From Abditibacterium sp. (GTDB lineage Bacteria; Armatimonadota; Abditibacteriia; Abditibacteriales; Abditibacteriaceae): 64,000 bases of DNA. Position numbers and translations under genes: made by a program. The stretch covers positions 338,490 to 402,489 of the forward strand of contig JAUJNG010000001.1 in assembly GCA_030448265.1 (NCBI GenBank), given 5' to 3'. The notes under the pieces were generated by a model. That model saw nothing but the letters and a program-made list of their open reading frames with translations, did not search any database and was not told the origin of the DNA. Positions 35,009 to 44,644 of the stretch are shown one piece after another. Position 1 is the stretch's first letter, and the number at the start of each line of letters is the position of its first letter.

Positions 35009-36553
35009 GTGAAAAAGCAACACACCAAACTCAATACGCTATCGCGGCGAACATTTTTGGCTGCCGGTGGCGCCGCGCTTTCCACCCTGGCATTGCCGAA
35101 TCTGGCGTGCGCCCAAACGCCCGCGCGCAATCCGCTCAACATCCTCATCATCACCGCCGATGATCTGGGCACCAACCTCGGCTGCTACGGCGATCCCCTG
35201 GCGCGCACGCCCAACCTCGATGCCCTCGCGGCGCGCGGCGTGCAGTTCCAGAACGGCTATATCACCGCGCCCTCGTGCAGCCCATCGCGCTCCTCGATCC
35301 TGACCGGACTCTATCCGCACCAGAACGGGCACTGGGGGCTGTCGCACCTCGGCTACCGGATGCGCGACGGCATCCCGACGCTGCCTGGCCTGCTGAAGGG
35401 CGCGGGCTACCACAACGCGATTCTCGGCAAGCTGCACGTCGCGCCGGAAAGTGCCTTTCCCTTCGACTTCGCCCAAACCGACGCCCGCAAAACCTGGGAC
35501 GTGAAGTGGGTGGCGCAGACCGCGCGCGAGCAAATGCAGGCCGCGCAAGCGCAGGGCAAGCCGTTCTTCCTCTACGTCAACTACTTTGATCCGCACACGC
35601 CCTTCCACGACCAGTTCCAGGGCGTGCCGGCCAACCCGCAAACTCCGGCACAGATGCGCCCCTTTCCCTTTCATCCTGTTGAGGAATTGAATGCGGGCGT
35701 GCGCGAGCAGATGGCGGGCTACTACAACGGCATCGCGCGCCTCGATAACGGCATCGGTTTGCTGATGGCCGAATTGAAAGCCGCCGGACGCGACGGCGAC
35801 ACCCTGGTGCTGTTCGTGGGCGATCACGGCGCGCCGTTTCCGCGCGGCAAGAACGCGGTCTATGAAGCCGGAGTCAAAGTGCCGTTTCTGGCGTTGTGGC
35901 CGCGCGCGACGACCGCGCACCGCGACAATCGCCTGGTCTCGACCATTGACTTCGTGCCGACAGTTCTCGATGCGGCGGGCGTGAAGGCGCCCTCGAACCT
36001 GCCAGGCGCCTCGCTGCGCCCCTTGATGAGCGGGCGCGAAACGCCGTGGCGCCAGACTTTGGGGACGGAAAACAACGCGCACGGCCCACGCGACTGGTAT
36101 CCCCAGCGCACCTTGCGCGACGGGCGTTGGAAGCTGATTCACACCCTGCTGCCGAGCGTGCCCAACCCCAAAATTACGCCGAGCGGCGGGCAGCCGTGGA
36201 TCAACTTAACCAAGTCGCCGCCCCCAGGTTCGCTTGGCGAACAGGTCTTCCAAACCCACCGCAACGCGCCGCAGTGGCAGCTTTACGACCTGCAAAACGA
36301 TCCCCACGAGTTCCACAACCTCGCCGGTCAGCCGCAGCACGCCGCCGTCGAAAACCGCCTGCGCGCTGCGTTGCTGGAGTGGCGCACCCAGACCAAAGAC
36401 CCGTTGCTCGACCCGCAACAGTTGGTGGCGCTCACCAGGATGCACGACCAGAGCGACAAGAGCTTTGGTGATGGAGCGCGCACTCAGGCAGGCCAGAAAG
36501 CACCGGCAGACGGCGCAGAAAAGCGCAAAAAACAGGACGAGAAGCAGGAGTAA
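35009..36553 (+). CDS. Tat-exported Cys-type sulfatase (S1 family)
   Basis: A 514-aa sulfatase with a GTG start followed by the Tat signal LSRRTFLAAGGAALSTLALP. Asp residues in IITADDLG and the nucleophile motif CSPSRSSILTG (Cys90) are present; FVGDHGAPF is the second metal site. Blocks LYPHQNGHWGLSH and VNYFDPHTPF match the sulfatase at 23411 closely, so the two are paralogues in modules B and A. The extreme C-terminus is a charged tail (GAEKRKKQDEKQE) not seen in the paralogue. The next sulfatase starts 3 nt after the stop. Confidence 0.85.
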   Translation: MKKQHTKLNTLSRRTFLAAGGAALSTLALPNLACAQTPARNPLNILIITADDLGTNLGCYGDPLARTPNLDALAARGVQFQNGYITAPSCSPSRSSILTGLYPHQNGHWGLSHLGYRMRDGIPTLPGLLKGAGYHNAILGKLHVAPESAFPFDFAQTDARKTWDVKWVAQTAREQMQAAQAQGKPFFLYVNYFDPHTPFHDQFQGVPANPQTPAQMRPFPFHPVEELNAGVREQMAGYYNGIARLDNGIGLLMAELKAAGRDGDTLVLFVGDHGAPFPRGKNAVYEAGVKVPFLALWPRATTAHRDNRLVSTIDFVPTVLDAAGVKAPSNLPGASLRPLMSGRETPWRQTLGTENNAHGPRDWYPQRTLRDGRWKLIHTLLPSVPNPKITPSGGQPWINLTKSPPPGSLGEQVFQTHRNAPQWQLYDLQNDPHEFHNLAGQPQHAAVENRLRAALLEWRTQTKDPLLDPQQLVALTRMHDQSDKSFGDGARTQAGQKAPADGAEKRKKQDEKQE

Positions 36554-36556
36554 CAC

Positions 36557-37963
36557 ATGACACCAACCATTTCCCGACGGCGCTTCCTTGAAGCGACCGG
36601 CGCAACAGTTGCGGGCGCGGCTCTGGCGGGCGCACTCGGTCAACGCGAGGCGAGCGCCGCACCCTTGCAGCGCCCCAACTTCGTTTTTTTCATCGCCGAC
36701 GACCTGGGCTGGGGGGATTTGGGCTGCTACGGCCATCCCTACGCGCTCACGCCCAACGCCGACCGACTGGCGAAACAGGGCACGCGCTTCGCCGGATATT
36801 ACGCCAACCACACCGTCTGCTCGCCGTCGCGCGCGGCCATTATGACGGGGCATTTTCCGGCCCGCCATCGCATCCACGGCGGTTTGCCGGATCGAAACGC
36901 CTCGCCTGTCGATTGGCTCGATGCTTCAGTGGTGACCTTGCCGCGACTCTTGCAGCAAGCGGGTTACGCTACGGCGCATTACGGCAAGTGGCACCTCGGC
37001 AGCGCCAAAGACGCGCCCCGCGTCACCGATTACGGTTTCGACGATCATCGCGGCACGCTCTCCAACGGGCCAGGATTGTGGGACGACCCCGCCGCCGCCA
37101 AAGACCCTTATCAGCGTTCCAAATCGACCGGTCGTATCGTGGATTTAGGGCTGGACTTCATCCGACGGCGCGGCGACAAGCCATTTTATCTGCATTTGGC
37201 CTCCTTAGTGCCGCATCACCCGCTCAAACCCACGCCCGAAGAGTTGGCCGTCTACGAAGGCAAGACTTTCGACATCAACGCCTTCGCGCCGCCGACCCGC
37301 GAATTCCTGCTCAAACAGGCCGACCCGCAGGCGGCGATGCGAACCTACTACGCCTCTCTCACCGGCTGGGATGCTCATCTGGGCCGCTTGCTCGATGGTT
37401 TGGAGGCTCTCGGCCTGGCTCAAAACACGGTTGTTGTCTTGACCAGCGATCACGGCCCCGCGCACGAATCTGCCGTTCATCCCGATCAGGCGGGCAGCAC
37501 GGGGCCATTTCGCGGGCGCAAGGGCAGTTTGCTGGATGGCGGCGTGCGCGTGCCGTTTATCGCGCGCGGCCCCGCCATTCCCGCAGGGCGCGTGGATGAA
37601 ACCAACCTGCTCTCCGGCGTGGACTGGCTGCCAACGGCGTGCGAGTTGGCCAGCGTTGCGCCCCCGCAGGGCTACGCTTCGGACGGCGAAAGCCGCGCCG
37701 ACGTGTTGCGCGGCGCGAATCGCCCGCGCCGCAAGCCGCTGTTCTGGGAGCGCAGCTTCGGCGACGAAAAATCCAACCCGCAACTGGCGATGCGCGCGGG
37801 CGATTGGAAGCTCCACATGAGGCAAAACGACGCCAACGCGCAACTCTTCAACATGGCGCAAGACCCGATGCAAAGCCGCGATCTGGCCGCGAAATCGCCC
37901 CAGCAGGCGGCGCAGATGAAAGCCGCGCTGCTGGAATGGCGTGGTTCTTTGCCCTGGCGATAA
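36557..37963 (+). CDS. Tat-exported Cys-type sulfatase (S1 family)
   Basis: A 468-aa sulfatase; AGGAG 6 nt before the ATG supports the start. Tat signal SRRRFLEATGATVAGAAL. FIADDLGWGDLGCYG is the classical arylsulfatase A-type start, and CSPSRAAIMTG gives Cys88. KWHLG and TSDHGPAHES are the other active-site blocks. It ends MKAALLEWRGSLPWR; a stray copy of that end is found at 46318-46372. It forms a tight pair with the sulfatase at 35009. A large inverted repeat fills the gap downstream. Confidence 0.85.
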   Translation: MTPTISRRRFLEATGATVAGAALAGALGQREASAAPLQRPNFVFFIADDLGWGDLGCYGHPYALTPNADRLAKQGTRFAGYYANHTVCSPSRAAIMTGHFPARHRIHGGLPDRNASPVDWLDASVVTLPRLLQQAGYATAHYGKWHLGSAKDAPRVTDYGFDDHRGTLSNGPGLWDDPAAAKDPYQRSKSTGRIVDLGLDFIRRRGDKPFYLHLASLVPHHPLKPTPEELAVYEGKTFDINAFAPPTREFLLKQADPQAAMRTYYASLTGWDAHLGRLLDGLEALGLAQNTVVVLTSDHGPAHESAVHPDQAGSTGPFRGRKGSLLDGGVRVPFIARGPAIPAGRVDETNLLSGVDWLPTACELASVAPPQGYASDGESRADVLRGANRPRRKPLFWERSFGDEKSNPQLAMRAGDWKLHMRQNDANAQLFNMAQDPMQSRDLAAKSPQQAAQMKAALLEWRGSLPWR

Positions 37964-37976
37964 GCCGGAGATAACT

Positions 37977-38141
37977 AACCCAGGTTGCTACCCAACGACA
38001 GTTGTGTCATTCCGAGGAGGCACGACGAGGAATCAGTGGCAATCTGGACTCGATTTAGCCGGAAATCGGTAAAAACTGCGGCTGTTTCCTCGTCGTTCCT
38101 CCTCGGAATGACACAACTGTCGTTGGGTAGCAACTTGGGTT
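37977..38141. repeat. large inverted repeat, ~55-bp arms (RHDEES-type palindrome)
   Basis: Arms 37977-38031 and 38087-38141 are reverse complements with two mismatches; the loop is about 55 nt. The left arm includes CCCAACGACAGTTGTGTCAT. In translation it gives the spurious peptides IPRRHDEESVA and SSFLLGMTQ, typical of a dispersed palindromic repeat of many genomes. It occupies most of the 266-nt gap between two sulfatase genes; nothing else is seen there apart from the 5' end of the next gene. Confidence 0.85.
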
Positions 38142-38229
38142 ATCTATCAAAACATGGACGCGGAGAGTGGAGAGTTATCAACCCACTGAGGTTAGGCATC
38201 GAGCGTGAGTAGCCAAACGGAAATTTCCT

Positions 38230-39696
38230 ATGAAAAGACGAGAATTTCTCACAACGGGCGCCGCGCTGGTGGGCGCGAGCAGTCTGCACCTCTCCGACGC
38301 GACGGGACAAACCATGAAGACACAACCTGCAAACGGTGCCACTCCCGCGCCGCGCCTCAACCTGCTTCTTATCACCTCCGACGACCTGAACTTCGATTCG
38401 ATGGGTTTCATGGGCTGTTCGCTCGGTGCCACGCCGCATCTGGACGCTTTCGCCGCGACGAGCTACGTCTTCGCCCACACCCACGCGGCGGCGCCCATCT
38501 GCCAGCCGTCGCGCTCGGCATTGTTTAGCGGGCGGGTGCCTCACCGCAACGGTGCCACCGGCTTCAACGATATGTTCGCCGACGTGCCCACGCTGCCCGA
38601 AGTGCTGGGCGCGCGCGGCTACTTCAAGGCGGGCATCAACAAGCTCGGCCACATGACGCCCCTCGAAAAGATGGGCTGGGACTTCTCGCTCTTTTACCAG
38701 AAGCGCATCCGCGACCCTCAGGCTTATCGCCAGGACACCGACGAAGCGCTCCGCCAGGCCAAAGCGTCGGGCAAGCCGTTCTTCCTCAACGTCAACATCT
38801 GCGACCCGCACCGCCCGTTCTACGGCACGCCAGGAGACCTGAAGCGTGAGGGCACCCCCGTCGAGCCGGAATTCCGCGAAGCCGACGTAACCGTGCCGCC
38901 GATTTTGCCCGACCTGCCCGACGTGCGCCGCGAAGTCACCCAGTATTGGAACAGCGTGCGCCGCTGCGACCAGGCTTTTGGCGAAGTTATGGGGGCGTTG
39001 CACGCTTCGGGCGAAGCCGAGCGCACCGTAATAGCATTCGTGTCGGATCACGGGATGTCGCTGCCCTTCGCCAAAACCACGCTCTACCTCAACGGCACGC
39101 GCACGCCGCTCATGATTCGTTATCCTGGGCTGCCTCAAGTCACCATCAACCACCGCGACTTCGTTTCCAACATGGACGCCCTGCCCACGCTGCTCCAAAT
39201 CCTGGGGGTGCCCACGCCCGAAGGCTTAGATGGCCGTTCGCTGCTGCCGATCATCCAGGGGCAGGCGCCCCAGAACCGCGACCACGTTTTCACCTGGATC
39301 AACACCATTCATGGCGGGGTGCCGTTTCCTGGTCGCTGCGTGCGCGGCGCGGGCTTTTCCTATCTGTGGAACGCCTGGTCGGACGGAGAACGCCGCTTTT
39401 CCAACGAGGGAATGGCCGACCTCACCTTCAACGCGATGCAGGTCGCCGCCAAAGACGATGCGCCGCTCGCCCAGCGGGTGCAGCACCTGCTGTTTCGCAC
39501 GCCGGAAGAGTTTTATCTGCTGGAAAACGACCCTCTGGAAAAGTGCAATCTCATTGGCGAGGCGGCGCAGCAGGAGCGAATTGGGGCGATGCGCGCTCTG
39601 GTGCTGGCCGAGATGGAGCGCACCGGCGACCCGCTGCTGCCCCAATTTCGCGTCGTGTGCGCGGGCGCCCCTCAAAAGCCAAAGACGCGGGCGTAA
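38230..39696 (+). CDS. Tat-exported Cys-type sulfatase (S1 family)
   Basis: A 488-aa sulfatase with a short Tat leader (MKRREFLTTGAALVGASSL). LLITSDDLNFDSMGFMGC holds the Asp pair, CQPSRSALFSG the formylglycine Cys91, and FVSDHGMSLPF the second metal site. The block NICDPHRPFYGTPGD and the early PDLPDVRREV segment match the sulfatase at 31614. It is the last gene of module B; the next gene is on the other strand. The 140-nt convergent gap 39697-39836 holds no hairpin with a T run that I can see. Confidence 0.85.
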   Translation: MKRREFLTTGAALVGASSLHLSDATGQTMKTQPANGATPAPRLNLLLITSDDLNFDSMGFMGCSLGATPHLDAFAATSYVFAHTHAAAPICQPSRSALFSGRVPHRNGATGFNDMFADVPTLPEVLGARGYFKAGINKLGHMTPLEKMGWDFSLFYQKRIRDPQAYRQDTDEALRQAKASGKPFFLNVNICDPHRPFYGTPGDLKREGTPVEPEFREADVTVPPILPDLPDVRREVTQYWNSVRRCDQAFGEVMGALHASGEAERTVIAFVSDHGMSLPFAKTTLYLNGTRTPLMIRYPGLPQVTINHRDFVSNMDALPTLLQILGVPTPEGLDGRSLLPIIQGQAPQNRDHVFTWINTIHGGVPFPGRCVRGAGFSYLWNAWSDGERRFSNEGMADLTFNAMQVAAKDDAPLAQRVQHLLFRTPEEFYLLENDPLEKCNLIGEAAQQERIGAMRALVLAEMERTGDPLLPQFRVVCAGAPQKPKTRA

Positions 39697-39836
39697 GCAC
39701 CACACGCCCGTCACATTACCAGGCGGTTTGACGACGCGCGCGATGAATAAAACGGGACTGCCGTCAGAAACTTCAACGGTTTCCATGCCATATCCGGTCA
39801 CGGTCGAGCAAAGGCGCGGCGGGGAAAGGTGAGAAC

Positions 39837-41243
39837 TCAAAAGCGAGAGAACCGAACCTCCATGACGGCGGGGCCGCCCCGTTCCAGCGTGAACCTGGCG
39901 AGCGGCTTGCCGCCCGCGCTGACCTGATAATCGCCGTAAAAGCCGGAAAACGAGACGGCGCCCTTTTGAGGGACGGCGCGCACTTTAGTTGTCCAGGTTT
40001 CCTTGAGCAGCTTGCGAAGTGCGTGGTATTCGGGTGTGAATTGGCCGTTTTGGTCGATCAGGCCCACGTCCTGGCCGCGCCCGCTGTGGCCGTCCACGAC
40101 ATACCAGCGCGCCAGTTCCGCGACGTAAGGCTTGGAAAACGCCAGCGTGTAAAAATTGACCGCGAACGCCGCCAACTCCTGCCGGCTCAGGCTGTGAGCG
40201 GGCCGTCCTGCGGGGCGTCTGCCGCGTGCGTTCTGGTTGGGAAGATAGTAGCCAGGGGAGGAGTATTCGGTGATGTGAACCGGCAAACCCAGGCTCGCCA
40301 GCTTGTCGAGGCCCTGGGAAATCGTCGCCATGCGGAAATTCTGCAAATCAGCTTCGGAGCGCGACTTCGGCGTGAAAAAGTGGCCTTGATAGCCCACGCC
40401 GTCGAGCGGCGCGCCCAACTCTTTGACCGCCTTGATGTAGCCGTAATAGCGGGCGAAGTTGGGGTTGCGCGCCTCGTCGTGGGGATAAAACTGGTCGAGC
40501 AAAATGAGCTTGCCGCGCAGATGTTTGCGCCCCATTTGAAGCATTCGCGCCGCCGTCGCGGGCTGTGTCACGTCGGGCAAAACGCGCAGGCTTTCGCGCC
40601 ACCGCTGGTGATAGAGCATCTCGTTGTGAAGGTCGTAAACCGCGTATTTGTCGCCCGCGTGCGCGCCGACGGCGCGCAGATGCTCGTCCATCAACTTCCA
40701 CCACTGCGCTTCCGAGGCGACTTGCGGCGCCCAGCGCGGCGAAATGTGGCCGTCGCGGAAGTAGAAAACAGCGTGATAGCGCGAGTCCATGCCCAGTTTT
40801 TGCGCGAGTTGCAGCTTGTAGTCGGCGAACGAGAAATCGTGCGGCCCATCGACGCGCTTTTGCTGCTCGCCCCAGAAGCCGCCGCCTACCATGCGATTGA
40901 ACAACCCGCCCACCGCCGTCTCGACCTGGGCGCCGAACTTGGAATCTTTGTGACTGCGCCCCGCGTTGACGCCAAAGGGAAAAGCGTGGCGCACCAGCGC
41001 GACCTCGACCCCACCCGTCACCGGCGTGCCGTTCGCGTTCAACAGCTTCAAAGTGACGGCCCGTTTGCGCTCGGTTTCGATGCGCGCTCTGGCCTGTGCC
41101 ATGACGCGCCGGTCGCTTTCATCGAGCGTGCCGTCGAAAAACGCTGCCCCTTGCGCTCCCTGTGCCCATGCGGAGGGCGAAAACACCGGTAGCGACAGCG
41201 CGCCCCAAAGGGCCACAACCCGCCGTATTCCATATCTTCTCAT
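39837..41243 (-). CDS. secreted GH10 endo-beta-1,4-xylanase-like protein
   Basis: A 468-aa minus-strand protein. The ATG at 41243 is preferred over 41252 because AAGGGAG lies 9 nt upstream of it but directly abuts the other. The signal peptide follows (MRRYGIRRVVALWGALSLPV...AWA). An N-terminal module (IETERKRAVTLKLLNANGTP, HAFPFGVN) is the type often fused to GH10. The barrel has YAVYDLHNEMLYH with acid/base Glu208 (the usual block is DVVNE) and LPVHITEYSSPG with nucleophile Glu326. GH10 enzymes cut beta-1,4-xylan. It is divergent from a LacI-type regulator whose promoter region it shares. Confidence 0.75.
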   Translation of the reverse strand: MRRYGIRRVVALWGALSLPVFSPSAWAQGAQGAAFFDGTLDESDRRVMAQARARIETERKRAVTLKLLNANGTPVTGGVEVALVRHAFPFGVNAGRSHKDSKFGAQVETAVGGLFNRMVGGGFWGEQQKRVDGPHDFSFADYKLQLAQKLGMDSRYHAVFYFRDGHISPRWAPQVASEAQWWKLMDEHLRAVGAHAGDKYAVYDLHNEMLYHQRWRESLRVLPDVTQPATAARMLQMGRKHLRGKLILLDQFYPHDEARNPNFARYYGYIKAVKELGAPLDGVGYQGHFFTPKSRSEADLQNFRMATISQGLDKLASLGLPVHITEYSSPGYYLPNQNARGRRPAGRPAHSLSRQELAAFAVNFYTLAFSKPYVAELARWYVVDGHSGRGQDVGLIDQNGQFTPEYHALRKLLKETWTTKVRAVPQKGAVSFSGFYGDYQVSAGGKPLARFTLERGGPAVMEVRFSRF

Positions 41244-41257
41244 CGTTTCCATCTCCC

Positions 41258-41288
41258 TTGCCGAATTAGTTCGGCAGATGGTTATAAT
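41258..41288 (+). promoter_or_regulatory. shared promoter/operator between GH10 and LacI regulator
   Basis: A -10 TATAAT (41283-41288) faces the LacI gene, with TTGCCG at 41258-41263 as a candidate -35 (19-nt spacer, long). A perfect 7-bp inverted repeat, TGCCGAA at 41259-41265 and TTCGGCA at 41270-41276, overlaps the -35 and lies just upstream of the GH10 ribosome-binding site. It is a good candidate operator for the neighbouring LacI protein, able to control both directions. Confidence 0.6.
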
Positions 41289-41328
41289 CTAACTGTCGCG
41301 GCGCAGCCACGGCAACTGGGAGCGCAAC

Positions 41329-42453
41329 TTGAAGATGAATCCATCCCCGCCCATTGCGGCGCCCAGCGCGGCGCGGCGTTTTCGCAAAGCGACCATCGAG
41401 GACGTGGCGCAGCGCGCGGGCGTGTCCAAAACCACGATTTCGGCGTTCGTCAACGGCCACGCGCGCTCTTGCTCGCGGGGCACGGCGCAGCGCATCGAAG
41501 AAGCCATCGCCGAGCTGCACTACGTTCCGGCGCGGGGCACGCGCGGGCAGCGCGACCGTGCCACGCGCACTCTGGGCGTGTGTGTCGCGTCGCCCTTCGA
41601 GCTTCAGGAGGGCGAACCGGCGGAGTTTTTCGGGGCGCTCTGGCGCGGCTTCAGCGAGGCGGCGGACGAAAGCGGCCATCTGCTGCTGCACTATCCGCGC
41701 GAAATTCGGGCGGGAAGTTCGTGTGATGCCTTTCTGGATGGCAGCATTGACGGCCTGTTGTTTCGCGGTCGCCACGACGCGCGAGTCGAGCCGTTGGCCC
41801 AGGCAGGCCTGCCTCTGGTGCTGGTGAACACGCGCTCGCCCTTTGAGACGTGCGGAAGTGTCTGCGCCGATGAAAACGAAACTGTTGACCGCGCCCTTTC
41901 GCACCTGTGGGAGTTGGGGCACCGGCGCATCGCGCATCTGGCGGGACCGATTGCGCCCCGCGACGACCGGAGCGGGCCGCCGCCCTTTCCGGTGCGGCGC
42001 GACCACAGCGCGCTGTGGCGTCACGAGGCGTTCGTGAATTGGATGAGCGCGCGCGGCGCGTTCGATTCCTCGCTGATCGCACACGGCGAGCTATGGCAGC
42101 GCAACGAAGAACAGGCCGCGCGCGCCGTGCAGGAGTGGCGGCGTCTGGAGCAGCCGCCGACGGCGGTTTTTTGCGCCAACGACACCCTCGCGCTCAACCT
42201 GATGCGCGCCGCAGAGGAAGCGGGTTGGCGCGTGCCGCACGAATTGTCGGTGGTGGGCGTGGGCAACTCGACTTCGGGCGCGACGGCGTCTGCGCCTCTG
42301 ACCAGCGTGGATATCCCACTGCGCGAAGTGGGCCGCCAGGCCGTGCAAGCTCTGCTGCGCCTGATGAGCGGCGCGAGCGCGACCGAGTGCCAGGTTGTGG
42401 TGCCAGTGCCCGATATCGTCGTGCGCGCCAGCACCGCCGCGCCCGCTTTTTGA
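41329..42453 (+). CDS. LacI-family transcriptional regulator
   Basis: A 374-aa regulator. GGGAG at 41318-41322 lies 6 nt before the TTG at 41329 and 12 nt before the ATG at 41335, so TTG is the likely start. The LacI helix-turn-helix and hinge are clear (ATIEDVAQRAGVSKTTISAF, then RIEEAIAELHYVPA). The sensor domain has TLGVCVASPF, LGHRRIAHLAGP, AVFCANDTLALNL and LTSVDIPLREVGRQA. It probably represses the divergent xylanase gene and possibly the run 42524-57847 until a sugar is present. The inducer is unknown. Confidence 0.85.
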   Translation: MKMNPSPPIAAPSAARRFRKATIEDVAQRAGVSKTTISAFVNGHARSCSRGTAQRIEEAIAELHYVPARGTRGQRDRATRTLGVCVASPFELQEGEPAEFFGALWRGFSEAADESGHLLLHYPREIRAGSSCDAFLDGSIDGLLFRGRHDARVEPLAQAGLPLVLVNTRSPFETCGSVCADENETVDRALSHLWELGHRRIAHLAGPIAPRDDRSGPPPFPVRRDHSALWRHEAFVNWMSARGAFDSSLIAHGELWQRNEEQAARAVQEWRRLEQPPTAVFCANDTLALNLMRAAEEAGWRVPHELSVVGVGNSTSGATASAPLTSVDIPLREVGRQAVQALLRLMSGASATECQVVVPVPDIVVRASTAAPAF

Positions 42454-42523
42454 CCGAGGACGAGTCCCAAACCGCATTGGCCAAAGTCCAACTGTGCGGC
42501 GTTGAGCAGGAAACGATTTCACC

Positions 42524-44545
42524 ATGAACCCATTCACCCTAAACAAAACTCGCTTGAACGCGCGCCTGGCTTTTCTGGGCTTGTGCGCGCTCGCGGCGGG
42601 GCCAGTGGCGAGCGCGGCGCCGGTGCAGGAATATCCGCAGTTGTTGATCCACAATTTCGGCGACAAGCCGCCGATGCCGCCCGCCCAAATCGCGGCGCTG
42701 GCGAAACGCGATGTCATCGTCCTGTCGCCGATTTTCCGCGAGGACTACGCCTCCATCGCTGCCATTCGCAAGCTCAACCCGCGCATCCGCATTCTGGCTT
42801 ACACGCTCTCCTTCCAGGCCGGCTTTGACGCCGCCGCGTGGCTTTCCAACGAGGACGAAGCGGCCCTGTTTCGACCGACTGGCAAGTCGTGGCTGGTGAG
42901 CGCGCCCATAGCGAAATTGAGCGCGCCGGTGGCGGCCAGCGACCGCGTTTGGAAGCTGGACGCCGCTAATCTGGCCGCGAAGAGGGAGTTGGACGAAGCG
43001 GTGCTTTTGTGCGAGGACGAACTGCTGCGCGTGGTTAAAATCGAGGGCGGGCAGCTCACGGTGCGACGCGGTCACGGCGGGACGGCGGTTCGCGCGCATC
43101 CGGCGGGCGCGCCGGTCACGCGCGTGTTGCAGCCTAAGTGGGCGACGCGGGTTTATCGAAAACGAAGCGCAAACGCCGAGATCGTGGACATCAACATCAG
43201 CGACATCGCTCCCGCCATCGGCGGCAAACGGCCCTGGGAGCTAAAAGCCGATTACCTCGAAAGCTGCTGGAAGAATCCGCGTTGGCGGCAGGCCTTCGAC
43301 GGATTCTTCGTGGATGAAGGCCAGGTGGATATTCGCAACGCGCCGGTAGACCTCGACCGCGACGGCGTGGCCGAGGATACCGACGCGGCTCAGGGCGCCT
43401 TGCAGCGCGGCCTGCGCGCGCTGCTCCACCGCATCCGCGAGCGCTGCGGCCCCGAAATGCTCCTCGTGCTCAACAACACTCCCGACATCATTCCCGACCT
43501 CAATGGCCGGCACCGCGAACACTTCGTGGACATCGGGATCAAGGACGCTTCCCAGGACATCGTCGGACGATGGAACTGGGCGCCGCACACCTGGGCCAAT
43601 GGCATCGAGCCGTTGAAGGCGTGGGCCGAACTGGGGCACAAGCCGCCATTGCTGATCAACTCCAGCCAGCCAGGAACCTGGGACGATCTGCGCCAGATGC
43701 GGCTTGGACTGGCGAGTTCATCGCTTTTCAACAGCATTTTCCAATACCGTGCGCGCTCCGGCGATAATCGCAACTGGCAGCACTGGTTTGATGAATACGC
43801 CGTTGATTCGAGCGGCAGCCCGACGAACAGCCCCGCCGGATTGCACTGGCTCGGCAAGCCGCTCGGCCCCGCGCAGCAGCATCTGGTGAGGCTGGCGTCG
43901 CCGGATTTGCTCCAGAATGCGGAGTGGCAGTTGGCGCTCGCAAAACCGGCGCTCGCCGAGGCGCAGCTCGCGCAGAAAAACGCGGTGCGGACGGTTTCGA
44001 TCTCCAAGACCGGCGTCGGCGAGCCGTCGCTGGTGGTTTTGAAAGCGCAAAGCCGGTCGGCATTGCAGCCAGGCCGCGAATACACCTTCACCTTTGAAAC
44101 GCGCGCCTCGACGCCGCGCCTGATTGATTTCGTCATCCTGAGCGCCGCCGGCAACGCGAATGCCGCCAAGGTTGCGGTGCCGTTGTATGTCCGCGCCGAC
44201 TGGGAGCGCACGGTGATCACTTGCCTGAACCAAAGCCCGCGCGCGCTTCCCAACTGGTCGCTGGCGCTCGAACTGGGGCGCAATAGCGGCGACGTGGAAT
44301 TTCGCAACGTCACCTGCCAGGAAGGAACGGGCGAAATCGGCTGGACGCGGGAGTTTGAAGGCGGCCTGGTCGTGGTCAACCCGACGCGACGCCCGCAAAC
44401 GATTGCGGTGCCGGCAGGCTTCCAGAAGCTCGCGGGCAAACAAGACCCGAAACATAACGACGGCATGCCGGTCAAAGCGCCCTTGCTCGTCCCGCCGACG
44501 GATGCCTTTTTGTTGAAGCGGATTTCCGCACCGCCTCGCCGGTAG
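42524..44545 (+). CDS. secreted putative glycoside hydrolase (GHL15-like)
   Basis: A 673-aa protein with signal peptide (RLNARLAFLGLCALAAGPVASA). The N-terminal half looks like a TIM barrel of the poorly characterised hypothetical glycosyl hydrolase 15 group: IHNFGDKPPMPPAQIAALAK, INISDIAP, FDGFFVDEGQVD and LLVLNNTPD are strand-end motifs, with Asp/Glu in FFVDEG as a plausible catalytic site. The C-terminal half contains a jelly-roll-like domain (PGREYTFTFETRA, DWERTVITCLNQS) and ends with a beta-domain (EGGLVVVNPT). Activity is unproven; family assignment is tentative. The 99-nt gap downstream to the sulfatase shows nothing notable. Confidence 0.5.
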   Translation: MNPFTLNKTRLNARLAFLGLCALAAGPVASAAPVQEYPQLLIHNFGDKPPMPPAQIAALAKRDVIVLSPIFREDYASIAAIRKLNPRIRILAYTLSFQAGFDAAAWLSNEDEAALFRPTGKSWLVSAPIAKLSAPVAASDRVWKLDAANLAAKRELDEAVLLCEDELLRVVKIEGGQLTVRRGHGGTAVRAHPAGAPVTRVLQPKWATRVYRKRSANAEIVDINISDIAPAIGGKRPWELKADYLESCWKNPRWRQAFDGFFVDEGQVDIRNAPVDLDRDGVAEDTDAAQGALQRGLRALLHRIRERCGPEMLLVLNNTPDIIPDLNGRHREHFVDIGIKDASQDIVGRWNWAPHTWANGIEPLKAWAELGHKPPLLINSSQPGTWDDLRQMRLGLASSSLFNSIFQYRARSGDNRNWQHWFDEYAVDSSGSPTNSPAGLHWLGKPLGPAQQHLVRLASPDLLQNAEWQLALAKPALAEAQLAQKNAVRTVSISKTGVGEPSLVVLKAQSRSALQPGREYTFTFETRASTPRLIDFVILSAAGNANAAKVAVPLYVRADWERTVITCLNQSPRALPNWSLALELGRNSGDVEFRNVTCQEGTGEIGWTREFEGGLVVVNPTRRPQTIAVPAGFQKLAGKQDPKHNDGMPVKAPLLVPPTDAFLLKRISAPPRR

Positions 44546-44644
44546 TTCGACTGCAGCCCTGAGGTGCTTGTCACTGAAGCAGCGAACTGAAGGTGCAAAA
44601 GCCCGATTTAAGAAAATTGTCTGGCGTTTTTGAAGAGAACCATC

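Noticed and set aside
37985-38212. A 75-codon frame between two sulfatases
   Set aside because: It runs through both arms of the inverted repeat and encodes only the pseudo-peptides RHDEES and FLLGMT of that repeat.
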